From positions 248,001 to 312,000 of the forward strand of contig JADKJE010000002.1 in assembly GCA_016722515.1 (NCBI GenBank): a DNA stretch of 64,000 bases. Reading direction: 5' to 3'. The translations under genes and the position numbers were made by a program. Of this stretch, positions 1-9,461 are shown in pieces. Position 1 is the first letter of the stretch. The number at the start of each line of letters is the position of its first letter. The stretch is from Alphaproteobacteria bacterium. Lineage in GTDB: Bacteria; Pseudomonadota; Alphaproteobacteria; Rickettsiales; JADKJE01. The notes under the pieces are model-generated. The model saw only the letters and a program-made list of their open reading frames with translations, ran no database searches and was not told where the DNA came from.

Positions 1-2
1 CT

Positions 3-149
3 TTTGAGACGGATGCCATCTTTTTTGTATCAGACGGTCAGGGGGCTCACCATTTTTCTAAAACGCTGGCTGAGCATAATCAATATGTAAAAGAGCTCCA
101 GGCCATGCGAAAAGAAAATCGCAAATTGAAAGAAGCCCAAGGAAAATAA
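3..149 (+). CDS. mltG: Endolytic transglycosylase MltG, C-terminal end (partial)
   Basis: Only the last 48 codons lie in the window; the reading frame enters from the left edge and stops at TAA 147-149. The tail has the pattern typical of the MltG/YceG C-terminus: a VSDGQGAHHF segment followed by KTLAEHNQYV and a charged helix. MltG is an inner-membrane lytic transglycosylase that cuts nascent glycan strands. The catalytic glutamate lies outside the window, so the call rests on this tail alone. Confidence 0.7.
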   Translation, partial: FETDAIFFVSDGQGAHHFSKTLAEHNQYVKELQAMRKENRKLKEAQGK

Positions 150-274
150 GTAAACACATTTAACGGCTCTTTGTGGGCTAAAGCTGGGCTCAGTCTTTGT
201 TTTCCAAAGTGTCGGGTATTTTAGTGAGTGAGCTGTCGAGTGTGTCCATATCATAGATGCACGACTATGGATTG

Positions 275-1555
275 TTATGATCGAAGGCGATTGATGGCTC
301 GCCAAGCGATGTCCTTGCGGCAAAAACCTTCTGGCCACTGAATGAGATCGACCGCTTTATAAGCTTGCTGCTGTGCGTCTAGTACAGAAGCGCCAGTCGC
401 AGTAACGCCAAGAACTCTTCCGCCTGTTGCGATCATGTTTCCATTCTTCAAAGACGTTCCGGCATGAAAAATCTGAACGTGGGGTAATGTGGTGGCGGCT
501 TCAAGATTGTTAATAACCGAACCCTTTTGATAGGTCCCGGGATAGCCTTTAGCGGCCATTACTACACACACAGCAGCATGTGGATGGAATTCGATAGTTT
601 GTTTATCAAGACTGCCTTCCGCAGTTGCTAAAAGCAATTGCAGAAAATCGGTTTTCAGTCGTGACAAAATAACCTGTGTTTCGGGATCGCCCATGCGCAC
701 GTTAAACTCGATGAGTTTAGGTTCGTTATCGTTAATCATCAATCCTGCAAAGAGGAAGCCCTTGAAAATATGGCCGTCTTGCTCCATACCTTTTAAGGCT
801 GGACTGATAATGTGTTGCATGATTTTCTCATGCAATGCGTCATTCATCACCGGTGCTGGAGAATACGTTCCCATGCCACCCGTATTGGGGCCAGTATCGC
901 CGTCACCTACACGTTTATGATCTTGAGCCGAACCAAAGGGTAGGGCTGTTTTGCCATCACAAAGGGCGAAGAAGCTGATTTCTTCGCCCTCTAGAAATTC
1001 TTCAATCACTAAACTGTTGCCAGCATCTCCAAACACTTTGGTATCGAGGATGTCTTGAATGGCATTGATGGCTTCCTTCTGCGTTTGGGCAATAATGACT
1101 CCCTTACCGGCAGCAAGGCCATCGGCTTTGATCACAAGAGGCATTGCTTGGGTTTTGACATAATCAATGGCATGTTTACTGGTATTAAAACGCTTATAGC
1201 GGGCTGTGGGCAGATTATAATGGTCACAAAGTTGTTTGGTAAAGGCTTTAGAGCCTTCTAGCTGGGCTGCGGCTGCGCTGGGTCCAACGACTAGAAATCC
1301 TGCGGCTTCCAGATCATCGGCAAGTCCGGCAACCAGTGGGGCTTCGGGCCCAATAACAATGAGATCAATAGACATCAAACGGCAGAAGGCAATGACGGTC
1401 TGATGGTCGTGGACGGCAATTTCTACGCATTCGCCCAGATCGTGCATTCCACCATTTCCAGGAGCTATATATAATTTTGATAATAAAGGCGAGTGGGATA
1501 ATGCCCAACACATGGCATGTTCGCGTCCGCCTGAACCAATCACTAGCACTTTCAT
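275..1555 (-). CDS. purD: Phosphoribosylamine-glycine ligase
   Basis: GAR synthetase joins glycine to phosphoribosylamine in the second step of purine synthesis, using ATP, in the cytoplasm. The 426-residue protein starts [14 protein letters not shown], the usual PurD N-terminus. An ATP-grasp core follows ([14 protein letters not shown], then [17 protein letters not shown]), and the metal-binding stretch [11 protein letters not shown] near residue 290 is intact. The frame is open a further 60 codons upstream, but the start at 1555 has an AGGAAA ribosome-binding site and matches family length. It is divergent from xseA with about 100 bp between them. Confidence 0.95.
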   Translation of the reverse strand: MKVLVIGSGGREHAMCWALSHSPLLSKLYIAPGNGGMHDLGECVEIAVHDHQTVIAFCRLMSIDLIVIGPEAPLVAGLADDLEAAGFLVVGPSAAAAQLEGSKAFTKQLCDHYNLPTARYKRFNTSKHAIDYVKTQAMPLVIKADGLAAGKGVIIAQTQKEAINAIQDILDTKVFGDAGNSLVIEEFLEGEEISFFALCDGKTALPFGSAQDHKRVGDGDTGPNTGGMGTYSPAPVMNDALHEKIMQHIISPALKGMEQDGHIFKGFLFAGLMINDNEPKLIEFNVRMGDPETQVILSRLKTDFLQLLLATAEGSLDKQTIEFHPHAAVCVVMAAKGYPGTYQKGSVINNLEAATTLPHVQIFHAGTSLKNGNMIATGGRVLGVTATGASVLDAQQQAYKAVDLIQWPEGFCRKDIAWRAINRLRS

Positions 1556-1658
1556 AAAATGTTTCCTCTTGATGTCTATCAACATAATTTTTTGAAACAA
1601 CAGCATAAGCTGAGATAAACGTTTTGAAAACATAAAAGCGATCGGATAGGATACTTCC

Positions 1659-3128
1659 ATGATTCCAACCCATAATGTTCCAGAATTCTCCGTTTCAGAA
1701 ATTTCGCAGGCGGTAAAGCGCTCGATCGAAGACACCTTTGGTTATGTAAGGGTGCGAGGCGAAATTTCGGGGTCTAAATTTCATGGGCCATCGGGACATC
1801 TTTACCTGTCGCTCAAAGATAACGAAGCCGTTTTAAATGCCGTGTGTTTTAAGCAGGTTGTTGCTCGATTAGGTATGATTCCCGAAGATGGACTTGAAGT
1901 CATTTGCACCGGACAATTAACGACCTATCCTCAGCGTTCCAACTACCAGCTAAGAATCGAGTCGATGGAGCCCGCAGGGCTTGGTGCGCTGATGGCGATG
2001 CTTGAAAAGCGCAAAAAGCAATTGGAAGCAGAGGGGCTCTTTGCTCCAGAAAATAAACGCAAATTACCGGTTTTTCCGCAAATTATAGGGGTTATTACGT
2101 CGCCAACCGGAGCTGTGATCAGAGATATATTACACCGTCTGGGAGATCGCTACCCATGCCGCGTACTCGTCTGGGGCGTTGCTGTGCAAGGGTTTAATGC
2201 TGCTGACCAGGTGGCCCACGCCGTGGCCGGATTTAACGCCATGACGGTTGAGCAAGGCAAGCCCGATGTGCTTATCATTGCCCGTGGTGGAGGATCGTTT
2301 GAAGACTTAATGCCATTTAATGAAGTGGAGGTGGTGAGGGCTGTTGCGCTGTCGCATATCCCCGTCATTTCGGCGGTTGGTCATGAAACGGATACAACCC
2401 TCCTTGATTTCGTTGCCGATATAAGAGCGCCAACACCAACAGCTGCAGCAGAAATGGTGAGTCCTATTACACATCACGATTTAATGAATGAAGTGATGGA
2501 TTTGGCATCACGCTGTTATTGGGGAACAACCCAATATCTTGAATATAGGGAGCTGTATTTAGAAAAGGAGTGCCGCTCGTTATCGCACCCTAAAGCTCAA
2601 ATGGAGCAGGCTGCATTTCATCTGGAAAGCTTGCAAAATAGATTGCGTGCTGCGATGGATCAATATGTACAGGTGAAACTGGGACGGATTGACCTGATGC
2701 AGTCCCGCTTGTTACATCCTAACCAGCAAATGGATTATTACGCCAAAGCAATCGATAATCTCTTGCTGCATCTGGATATGTCGATGCGCACTATTATCAT
2801 GCACTCGCGGCAGCGGATGAAATTTGTTAAGCAGTCCATTATGCGTGTGGATACGCGCCCAATGATAGCCCTTAAAACCCAAGAATTACAGCGCCTTGAG
2901 GTCTCTTTAACCAAGGGAATCATCTATGGATTTTTAGAAAAACTAACGCAATTGGGTTCACTCAAGCGTATGCTTGAGGTGCTTGATTATAAACAAACCC
3001 TTAAGCGTGGATTTGCGATTATTTATAATGATCAACATGAGATTATCGCATCACAACAGGATTTCCCGGAGTCAGGCCTCCTTCAGATTGAATTTCAGGA
3101 TGGCAAGATCACAAAGACGTTATCTTAA
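1659..3128 (+). CDS. xseA: Exodeoxyribonuclease VII large subunit
   Basis: The large subunit of ExoVII, a nuclease that degrades single-stranded DNA from both ends with the small subunit XseB. The 489-residue protein has the N-terminal OB-fold (VRVRGEISGSKFHGPSGHLY), the catalytic core with GVITSPTGAVIRDILHR and ARGGGSFEDLMPFN, and SAVGHETDTTLLDFVADIRA, followed by the long helical C-terminal region. The length is a little above the common 400-450 because of an extended coiled-coil part. No xseB is seen in the window. Confidence 0.95.
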   Translation: MIPTHNVPEFSVSEISQAVKRSIEDTFGYVRVRGEISGSKFHGPSGHLYLSLKDNEAVLNAVCFKQVVARLGMIPEDGLEVICTGQLTTYPQRSNYQLRIESMEPAGLGALMAMLEKRKKQLEAEGLFAPENKRKLPVFPQIIGVITSPTGAVIRDILHRLGDRYPCRVLVWGVAVQGFNAADQVAHAVAGFNAMTVEQGKPDVLIIARGGGSFEDLMPFNEVEVVRAVALSHIPVISAVGHETDTTLLDFVADIRAPTPTAAAEMVSPITHHDLMNEVMDLASRCYWGTTQYLEYRELYLEKECRSLSHPKAQMEQAAFHLESLQNRLRAAMDQYVQVKLGRIDLMQSRLLHPNQQMDYYAKAIDNLLLHLDMSMRTIIMHSRQRMKFVKQSIMRVDTRPMIALKTQELQRLEVSLTKGIIYGFLEKLTQLGSLKRMLEVLDYKQTLKRGFAIIYNDQHEIIASQQDFPESGLLQIEFQDGKITKTLS

Positions 3129-3276
3129 GTGTGTATTCTTATTCATAGATCATAAATGGCTATTGTTTAATTTTTTCCTTTTAACTTGGATGGTGTATTC
3201 ATGCATTTTTAAATAATAGGGCGTATTATTGTAGTATTAGGCTTAAAGATGCTTTATGAAAAAAGAGGAGATGTGT

Positions 3277-3522
3277 ATGAAAAAAAAATTGATTTTAGTT
3301 TCTGTTGTCATGCTGGCTGGGGCAGTTTCGGCGTGTGGAACTAGCCAAACGGACCGGGCTCTTAGTGGTGCTGGTATTGGTGCGGGGGCAGGTGCCGTAG
3401 GCAGTGCATTGATGGGTGGAAACGTCGGTACAGGCGCGGTTGTTGGGGGTGCACTTGGTGCTGCTACAGGCGCTTTAACAACCAAAAAGCAAATTAATAT
3501 GGGCGATCCTGCCTGGAAATAA
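3277..3522 (+). CDS. Small glycine-zipper lipoprotein
   Basis: An 81-residue predicted lipoprotein. The N-terminus is a lysine-rich signal peptide ending in the lipobox-like VSAC. The mature part is dominated by small residues in a glycine-zipper pattern (GAGIGAGAGAVG, later GAVVGGALGAATGAL), as in outer-membrane-associated glycine-zipper proteins. The frame opens at 3256, but GAGGAG at 3265-3270 sits 6 bases before the ATG at 3277, so that start is preferred. The function is unknown; it could be structural in the envelope. Confidence 0.75.
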   Translation: MKKKLILVSVVMLAGAVSACGTSQTDRALSGAGIGAGAGAVGSALMGGNVGTGAVVGGALGAATGALTTKKQINMGDPAWK

Positions 3523-3731
3523 ATAGAGTTTCCAAACAGCGACTCACTCACTCACACACACCCTCTCTCCTAAAAAGAACAGCTAAAACGGTTACGAGAG
3601 TTAGGGGTGACCTTGTTGGGTTAATATATCTAATAACGTTCGATTGTCTATCTTTTTATATTTGAAAATATTTATGATGCTGTGATATAAATTTTTTATC
3701 ATATAATAATTTTTTAAAAGATATTAACAGC

Positions 3732-5159
3732 ATGAAGCTTTATACGTACCGATCGTGGGTCAATCGGATTTGTAATCCATACGCGTTTAATTTTCATAAA
3801 TCTATTCATCGCAATCATTCGATCGGTCCCTCATCATCGCCACCATTAACGCATGCGGATGACCCATTGGCGAATGTGTTTGCCAGATTTCCTTTTTTAA
3901 AATACTCGGATTGGCAGGAGCGTAATCCTTTTGCTATGGACCAGCTTCAGGAGTCTATAATGAATGGGGTGCCTGTTGATCAAGCGGTCCAAGAGCTATT
4001 AAATACATCTGAAATAGTGATCCGTTCTATAGAAGGATTTGATGGGGATAATTCGGAAGAGATAGAGCGGTTGGTTAAAACATTAACCACATTAGAATTA
4101 TCGTCTGTCTGTTTATTGAAGAGCGAAATCCCTCTATTCAAACAACATCCTGAAGATTTTAGGCGCATGCTGTTAATTGCCAATTGCATGAATGGGCCTG
4201 CCGAAGGGAGTCTAAAGAACAGTATGGGCAAATGGAAATCGGCCATGCTTCCAGGCAAAGATAGTGGAAGCTATCAATCCGCAAAGGCGCGTTTGGCTGG
4301 TTATATACATGATCTTAATTTTTGGTTTTTAGAACCGCTCATGTATATGAGGCTCAAAGACCAATCGTATGAAGATGCTAGTAGGAACGCTTTGAAGCCT
4401 GAATATTCAACCCTCATCACTCATATGGTAACGAGGATGTTATGCGAAACGCTTAATCCGAGACAGATCTATACGTATGCCTCGCGGTGGCAAAGGCATG
4501 TGGGTGAATTAAGTGATACCTTGGAACCTTATCGATCACAGGACTCTACGACAAAAAGAGAGAATTGTGACTGGTACCCATTAACCGATACGCATTACAT
4601 AAATTCAATCCGCTTTACGCCGCTGACCACGTATCATGCTCTCCTACGCGAGGGAGTTGAGATGAACCATTGCTTAAGTTACCTTTTTCATCATACGGAA
4701 TGTGTTTATGGTAGTGCGCATATTTATTCTATAACCGATCAACACGGTGAGCGATACACGGTGCAGATTGATCAAATCAAACGAACATTTGCGGTGAATC
4801 AGCTCAAGGGCCGCAATGATGATCCGGCGGTTTCGGATCAGGTTATCAAGGCGGTGGCAACCTTTGTCGATAGGCTTAATATCGGAGATATTGTGTTTCC
4901 AATTCAGGGAGCTTGTGAGAAACATAGGGGCGTTCGTCAAAAAGATGTATTTGCACAATTACGTGTTCCGCGTACCTGGCAGAGTTTGGATGATCTTTAC
5001 GTTACGATGCAGGAAACCAAAGTTCTACCATCGGGTTGGTTAAAATTCAAAGATGTTTCGGAATTTGCAGAAGGGGTTGATTTGGAGAAGAGGTTTAAAA
5101 ATGAGAAAGAAATGCACCAAAACAAGTGGAGTAAACTTGGATGGGGTGTGGGTGGATGA
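3732..5159 (+). CDS. PcfJ-like protein
   Basis: A 475-residue protein. Its C-terminal third resembles the PcfJ-like domain, a family named after a gene of enterococcal conjugative plasmid pCF10 and also widespread on bacterial chromosomes. The visible signature is MNHCLSYL at residues 311-318 (His313, Cys314), followed by YGSAHIYSI, a strand with RYTVQID, and the NQLKGRND block near 356-363. The N-terminal two thirds is helical and not recognisable. There are no membrane segments or signal peptide. It stands alone in an AT-rich setting, facing the ankyrin gene tail to tail. The molecular function of the domain is not established. Confidence 0.6.
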   Translation: MKLYTYRSWVNRICNPYAFNFHKSIHRNHSIGPSSSPPLTHADDPLANVFARFPFLKYSDWQERNPFAMDQLQESIMNGVPVDQAVQELLNTSEIVIRSIEGFDGDNSEEIERLVKTLTTLELSSVCLLKSEIPLFKQHPEDFRRMLLIANCMNGPAEGSLKNSMGKWKSAMLPGKDSGSYQSAKARLAGYIHDLNFWFLEPLMYMRLKDQSYEDASRNALKPEYSTLITHMVTRMLCETLNPRQIYTYASRWQRHVGELSDTLEPYRSQDSTTKRENCDWYPLTDTHYINSIRFTPLTTYHALLREGVEMNHCLSYLFHHTECVYGSAHIYSITDQHGERYTVQIDQIKRTFAVNQLKGRNDDPAVSDQVIKAVATFVDRLNIGDIVFPIQGACEKHRGVRQKDVFAQLRVPRTWQSLDDLYVTMQETKVLPSGWLKFKDVSEFAEGVDLEKRFKNEKEMHQNKWSKLGWGVGG

Positions 5160-5299
5160 GTTTTGCGTAAGAATGGTTGAACCTAAGAACGTGTATATGC
5201 GGCGCTTATGGCTCACTTTAATGAACAGTCTCTGGCAATCTTCAACAAACGGTGTTACAGCATGCACCCGTGAAAAAATCACTGAAGTGAAGAATCAAA

Positions 5300-7465
5300 T
5301 CAAACGCCCTTCCCGGATTTAATATTTGAAGTAGGCAATACTACACTCTGCGTATGCTTTCCTAGGACGAGCTTCTGTTGCTTGCGCGCCACATCGATAA
5401 TATTTGCTATATCTGTGCTATAAAACTGCGCCACTTCGTATGCTGTCCTTCCGTCTTTAGCATGTGCATTGATGTTTATATCTTTATGCATCAACAACTG
5501 TTCCACCACTTCCTTATTCACATATTCGCAAGCCTGATAAAGTGGACTTTTATTATTAGAATTAGGTGCATTAACATCTATGCCCTTATGATTTATCAGT
5601 AAAGAGGCTATTTCTCTATTTCCCATTTCACAGGCCATGAATAACGGTGCCATATCAATAAAAGAACGAGGCGCATTAACATCTATCTTTTCTTGTTTTA
5701 ATAAAAACTCTACCACTTCTTTGTGCCCATTTCTGCAGGCTATATAAAGTGGAGTTTCCCCCTGAAGATTAGGCGCATTAACATTGATGTCTTTGTGTTT
5801 CAATAACAGCTCTACTAATTCTTTATTTCCACTTTGGCAGGCTATATGAAGTGGGGTAAAGCCTCGAGAATCCGTCGCATTAATATTAATGTCTGGGTGC
5901 GCAATTAATTGAGATGCTATTTCTTTATTTCCGATTTGGCAGGCCATATGAAGCGGTGTAAAACCTATAGCATTTTGCGCATTAACATTGATGTCTTTGT
6001 GTTTCAATAACAGCTCTACTAATTCTTTATTTCCACTTTGGCAGGCTATATGAAGTGGGGTAAAACCTTGAGCATTTTGCGTATTAACATTGATGTCTTT
6101 GTGTTTCAATAACAGCTCTACTAATTCTTTATTTCCACTTTGGCAGGCTATATGAAGTGGGGTAAAACCTTGAGCATTTGGCGTATTAACATCGATGTCT
6201 TTGTGTTCCAATAATAGTTCTGCTAATTCTTTATTTCCGCTGTGGCAGGCTATATGAAGCGGGGTAAAACCTTGAGCATTTGGCGCATTAACATTGATGT
6301 CATCGCGTTTCAACAACCTTTCCACCACTTCTTTATTTCCACTTTGGCAGGCCATATAAAGTGGCGTACGATTATATATATCCGCTGCATTAACATTGAT
6401 GCTCTCATTAGCTAATAATTGCTCTATTATTTCTTTATCCCCCCTGTCACAGGCTATATTAAGTGGTGTGCGATTATATATATCGGCTGCATTAACGTTT
6501 ATGTCAGGGCGCTTCAATAATTGTTCTACTATTTCTGTTCTCCCCTTTGTGTAGGCAGAATTAAGCGCGTTAAATCCATCCATTAAAGTTGCATTAGGGT
6601 TTACATGATTTTCTAAATAGGATTCTATGCGCTCAACTGCATATTTGGAGTTCCGGTCTGCTTCAATCAGAAATGCCCTTTCAAGATACCTATTCCTAGA
6701 ATTTTCGTTTGCGATATCAAGACCGCTAGGGGATAAATCCAGGAACATCTCTTTATCATGTCCCAATTCATTTTGGCGAAATTGTCTAAAGTCGTCTAGT
6801 TGAGCATTGAGATACTCTTCTAACTCATCTGCACTAGTGCCATCTTTCGGGGCCGAAGCTTTGAATGTTTTGACTGTATTATTAACTGATATTGAAAAAA
6901 TCACTGTTTCAGGTGACGTCATCAAGCTATGTTCGAATTCATCAAAGAGCGAAGGATATGTTCCCTTTTGATCCCGTATTTTTTTCCTGAATTGAGTCAA
7001 CGCTACTATTTCTTCCGCATTCATGGAATTCAATGTCTCGTATTTTGCTCCACTGTGGAAGATAACAGGAATATTATCTCCGAGCTTCAAAACAGCATTT
7101 TTAGCAGCACCACAAAAACAAGAAAAAACATGCCCACCTTGAATGCCAAAATGCCCCATCATTGCTACGACATTTTCGGTGTTTTCTTCTATTCCTCTGA
7201 CGTTTATTTTGTGCATCTGATCTTGGGAAACACCTCCATGTGCAAAAAACATATAATGAACAGAAATTGGATTTTGTTTTAAATTCCCGTCTTGAAAGAA
7301 AGTATAATTAGGTTCACCATAAACCTGAAGATTCGAGCGAATTCCCGCTTGCATGAGACCAGATTTAATATAATCTGCTGCTAATTTAGGTATGTCAGGG
7401 CCTATTATTATGCGATATTCGTGTGTGTCATTTTTCATATACAGTACTTTATTATCTATATACAT
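5300..7465 (-). CDS. Ankyrin-repeat protein with possible caspase-like N-terminal domain
   Basis: A 721-residue protein. Residues about 290-690 form roughly twelve ankyrin repeats with a strict 34-residue period (TPLHIACQSGNKELVELLL type); several are nearly identical in DNA, showing recent duplication. Residues 1-210 are a separate domain with a strand ending in His76-Gly77 (YMFFAHGG) and a second strand ending HVFSCFCGA (Cys116/Cys118). This resembles the His-Gly...Cys arrangement of clan CD (caspase/CHAT-like) peptidases. That assignment is inference. There is no signal peptide. Two starts are possible (7465, and 7438 at MKNDTHEYR); neither has a clear ribosome-binding site. Such proteins often act as effectors or in defence, but no role is shown here. 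Confidence 0.8.
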   Translation of the reverse strand: MYIDNKVLYMKNDTHEYRIIIGPDIPKLAADYIKSGLMQAGIRSNLQVYGEPNYTFFQDGNLKQNPISVHYMFFAHGGVSQDQMHKINVRGIEENTENVVAMMGHFGIQGGHVFSCFCGAAKNAVLKLGDNIPVIFHSGAKYETLNSMNAEEIVALTQFRKKIRDQKGTYPSLFDEFEHSLMTSPETVIFSISVNNTVKTFKASAPKDGTSADELEEYLNAQLDDFRQFRQNELGHDKEMFLDLSPSGLDIANENSRNRYLERAFLIEADRNSKYAVERIESYLENHVNPNATLMDGFNALNSAYTKGRTEIVEQLLKRPDINVNAADIYNRTPLNIACDRGDKEIIEQLLANESINVNAADIYNRTPLYMACQSGNKEVVERLLKRDDINVNAPNAQGFTPLHIACHSGNKELAELLLEHKDIDVNTPNAQGFTPLHIACQSGNKELVELLLKHKDINVNTQNAQGFTPLHIACQSGNKELVELLLKHKDINVNAQNAIGFTPLHMACQIGNKEIASQLIAHPDININATDSRGFTPLHIACQSGNKELVELLLKHKDINVNAPNLQGETPLYIACRNGHKEVVEFLLKQEKIDVNAPRSFIDMAPLFMACEMGNREIASLLINHKGIDVNAPNSNNKSPLYQACEYVNKEVVEQLLMHKDININAHAKDGRTAYEVAQFYSTDIANIIDVARKQQKLVLGKHTQSVVLPTSNIKSGKGV
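5789..6268 (-). repeat. 102-bp near-identical ankyrin-coding repeats
   Basis: A block of about 70 bases beginning GTCTTTGTGTTTCAATAACA (plus strand) occurs at 5789, 5993 and 6095 almost without change, with a more diverged copy at 6197. The spacings are 204, 102 and 102 bp, exactly multiples of a 34-codon ankyrin unit. This indicates recent in-frame duplication or gene conversion within the ankyrin gene. Confidence 0.9.
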
Positions 7466-7689
7466 AAATAATAAACAAATATTGTTAATGTTTTATGAAA
7501 ACAACCAAAAAAAGATCAATACAACCATACATATTCAATTGCTATTAACAACACTTAGATAATAAAAATATATTAATATGCTATCAAAAGCGGACACAAC
7601 AGGCTGTTTTCTTGGGGAAAATTAAAAAACTCCTTCTTTAACCCTTTCCATGTTAAGATAATGCAACAGCTATCAACGATACTCCCATT

Positions 7690-9405
7690 ATGAACCCATC
7701 CCCATCCCTTCCCAAACACCTGCTCCCCTTCCTCTGGTATTTCATTTGCCAGCAACGCATGTGGTTTATCATGCTGTTGATTGCGCATCTGGCCTGAGCT
7801 GCCGATTGGACCTTGATGCCGTATTTATTCCAGCATTTTGTGGGAGCCGTGATTGCCTATAGTGGAGACAGCTCCCTTGCCTGGAGCGCATTTGCTGCGC
7901 CGGTTCTTACCGTGCTTGGCTTCTGGTTTGTTATTGAGGTGATGTATCGATGTTCTGACTTTTTAGCATCGCGCACCTATCCGCGTTTTGAAGCATCCAT
8001 TCGTATGGCGATGGTACAGTATATCCGCCAACATTCGCACGGATTTTTTGCCGATCATTTATCGGGTGATTTATCCAGCAAGATTGACGACATCACCGAA
8101 GCCTGCACGCGCATTATGCAATTATTGCTAACCCTGTTTATTCCAGCGGCAGTTGCTGCAGTTATCGCCACGACCTTGTTTACGCGGATGCATCCATTAT
8201 TTGGAGTCGTGATATGTGGCTGGTTCTGTACCCATTTGGGGATTTGTTTCCTTTACGCCAAACGCTGTAATCGCACATCGATGGAGCATTCCGCCAGCAA
8301 AAACAAAATCAGCGGCATCATCGTCGATAGTTTTGCCAACATCACTGCCACCAAACTCTTTGCCAGGTTTGACTGGGAGTGGCAATATCTTAATGCTGCA
8401 CAAAAAGAAGAGCGCGAAAAGCACCAGCAGGTTCTGCATCTTATTTTTAAAATAAGGATGATTCTAGGACCTTTGGTTTTTTTAGTGGTGGGAGTGGGCA
8501 TGATGGCGCTCATGATTTCGCAATGGCAGCAAGAGCACATCACTGCTGCGGAGCTGGGCTACATCTTTTATTCCAGTTGGGGGATATGCGTAATGGCCTG
8601 GCTTTCAGGAATTGAGCTACCTAATTTTTTCAAAGAGATCGGCAAATGCCAGCAAGCACTTGTTCCCATTCAAAAAGCCCATGACATTACGGATCAGCCC
8701 AACGCTCCTGATTTGAAGATAACATCAGGCACCATTACGTTTGACCATGTTTCGTTCCGTTATCAAAGGAACAATAATTTATTTGAGAATAAAAACGTCA
8801 CTATCGCACCCGGAACCAAAGTAGGATTGGTGGGATTTTCAGGTTCGGGCAAGACCAGTTTTGTGAATTTAATCCTGCGATTTTTTGACGTTGACAGCGG
8901 CCGTATCCTCATTGACAACCAGGATATTTCGCAGGTAACTCAAGATTCATTGCACCAGGCAATAGCCATGATTCCCCAAGACACCTCGCTGTTTCACCGT
9001 TCACTGATGGACAACATACGCTACGGCAATGTTAACGCTAGCAATGAAGAGGTGATTGAAGTCTCTAAACGAGCCCATTGCCATGAGTTCATTAATTTGC
9101 TGCCGCAAGGCTATGATGCAGAAGTTGGCGAACGCGGTGTGAAATTATCCGGCGGCCAACGGCAGCGCATCGCCATAGCCCGCGCTATATTGAAAAATGC
9201 ACCGATTTTCATTTTGGATGAAGCCACCTCAGCATTGGACTCAGTCACTGAAAGACTCATCCAAGATAGTTTACAAGGGGTGATGGCAAGCCGCACCACC
9301 ATTGTGATTGCCCACCGGTTATCAACATTATCGGCGATGGATCGCATTTTAGTATTTGATAAAGGACACATCATCGAAGACGGAACCCGGCCTGTTCTAA
9401 AATGA
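7690..9405 (+). pseudogene. ABC exporter (fused TM and ATPase), in-frame stop and clipped 3' end
   Basis: A half-size ABC exporter of the MsbA/multidrug type. The frame opens at ATG 7690 with a first transmembrane helix and is interrupted by TGA at 7795-7797. The flanking residues (IAHLA, stop, AADWTL) suggest that a Trp codon TGG was mutated. After it, 530 codons are open from about 7813: membrane domain, Walker A GFSGSGKTS, Q-loop IPQDTSLF, signature LSGGQRQR, Walker B IFILDEATSALD, H-loop AHRLST. The last 20-30 residues normal for the family are missing because the TGA that ends the frame is formed by the first bases of the adjacent IS. A shortened product starting at ATG 7816 is possible but would lack helix 1. 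Confidence 0.8.
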
Positions 9406-9461
9406 AGTGCAACACCTTATGATGTTTGTTGTCAAAACAGATAATCAAAAAGATGTTGCGT

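Noticed and set aside
5053..5322. Plus-strand open frame at the end of the PcfJ-like gene
   Set aside because: It overlaps the end of the PcfJ-like gene in another frame and runs into the ankyrin gene end; there is no ribosome-binding site or recognisable domain.
5789..6268. CRISPR array from regular repeats
   Set aside because: The 102-bp period equals one ankyrin unit in frame in a long coding sequence.
7573..7788. 71-codon minus-strand gene
   Set aside because: It lies antisense to the N-terminal part of the ABC exporter and shows no known domain.
7795..7797. Selenocysteine or recoded UGA
   Set aside because: No SECIS-like hairpin was noted, the protein family has no selenoprotein, and Trp (TGG) is the likely ancestral codon.
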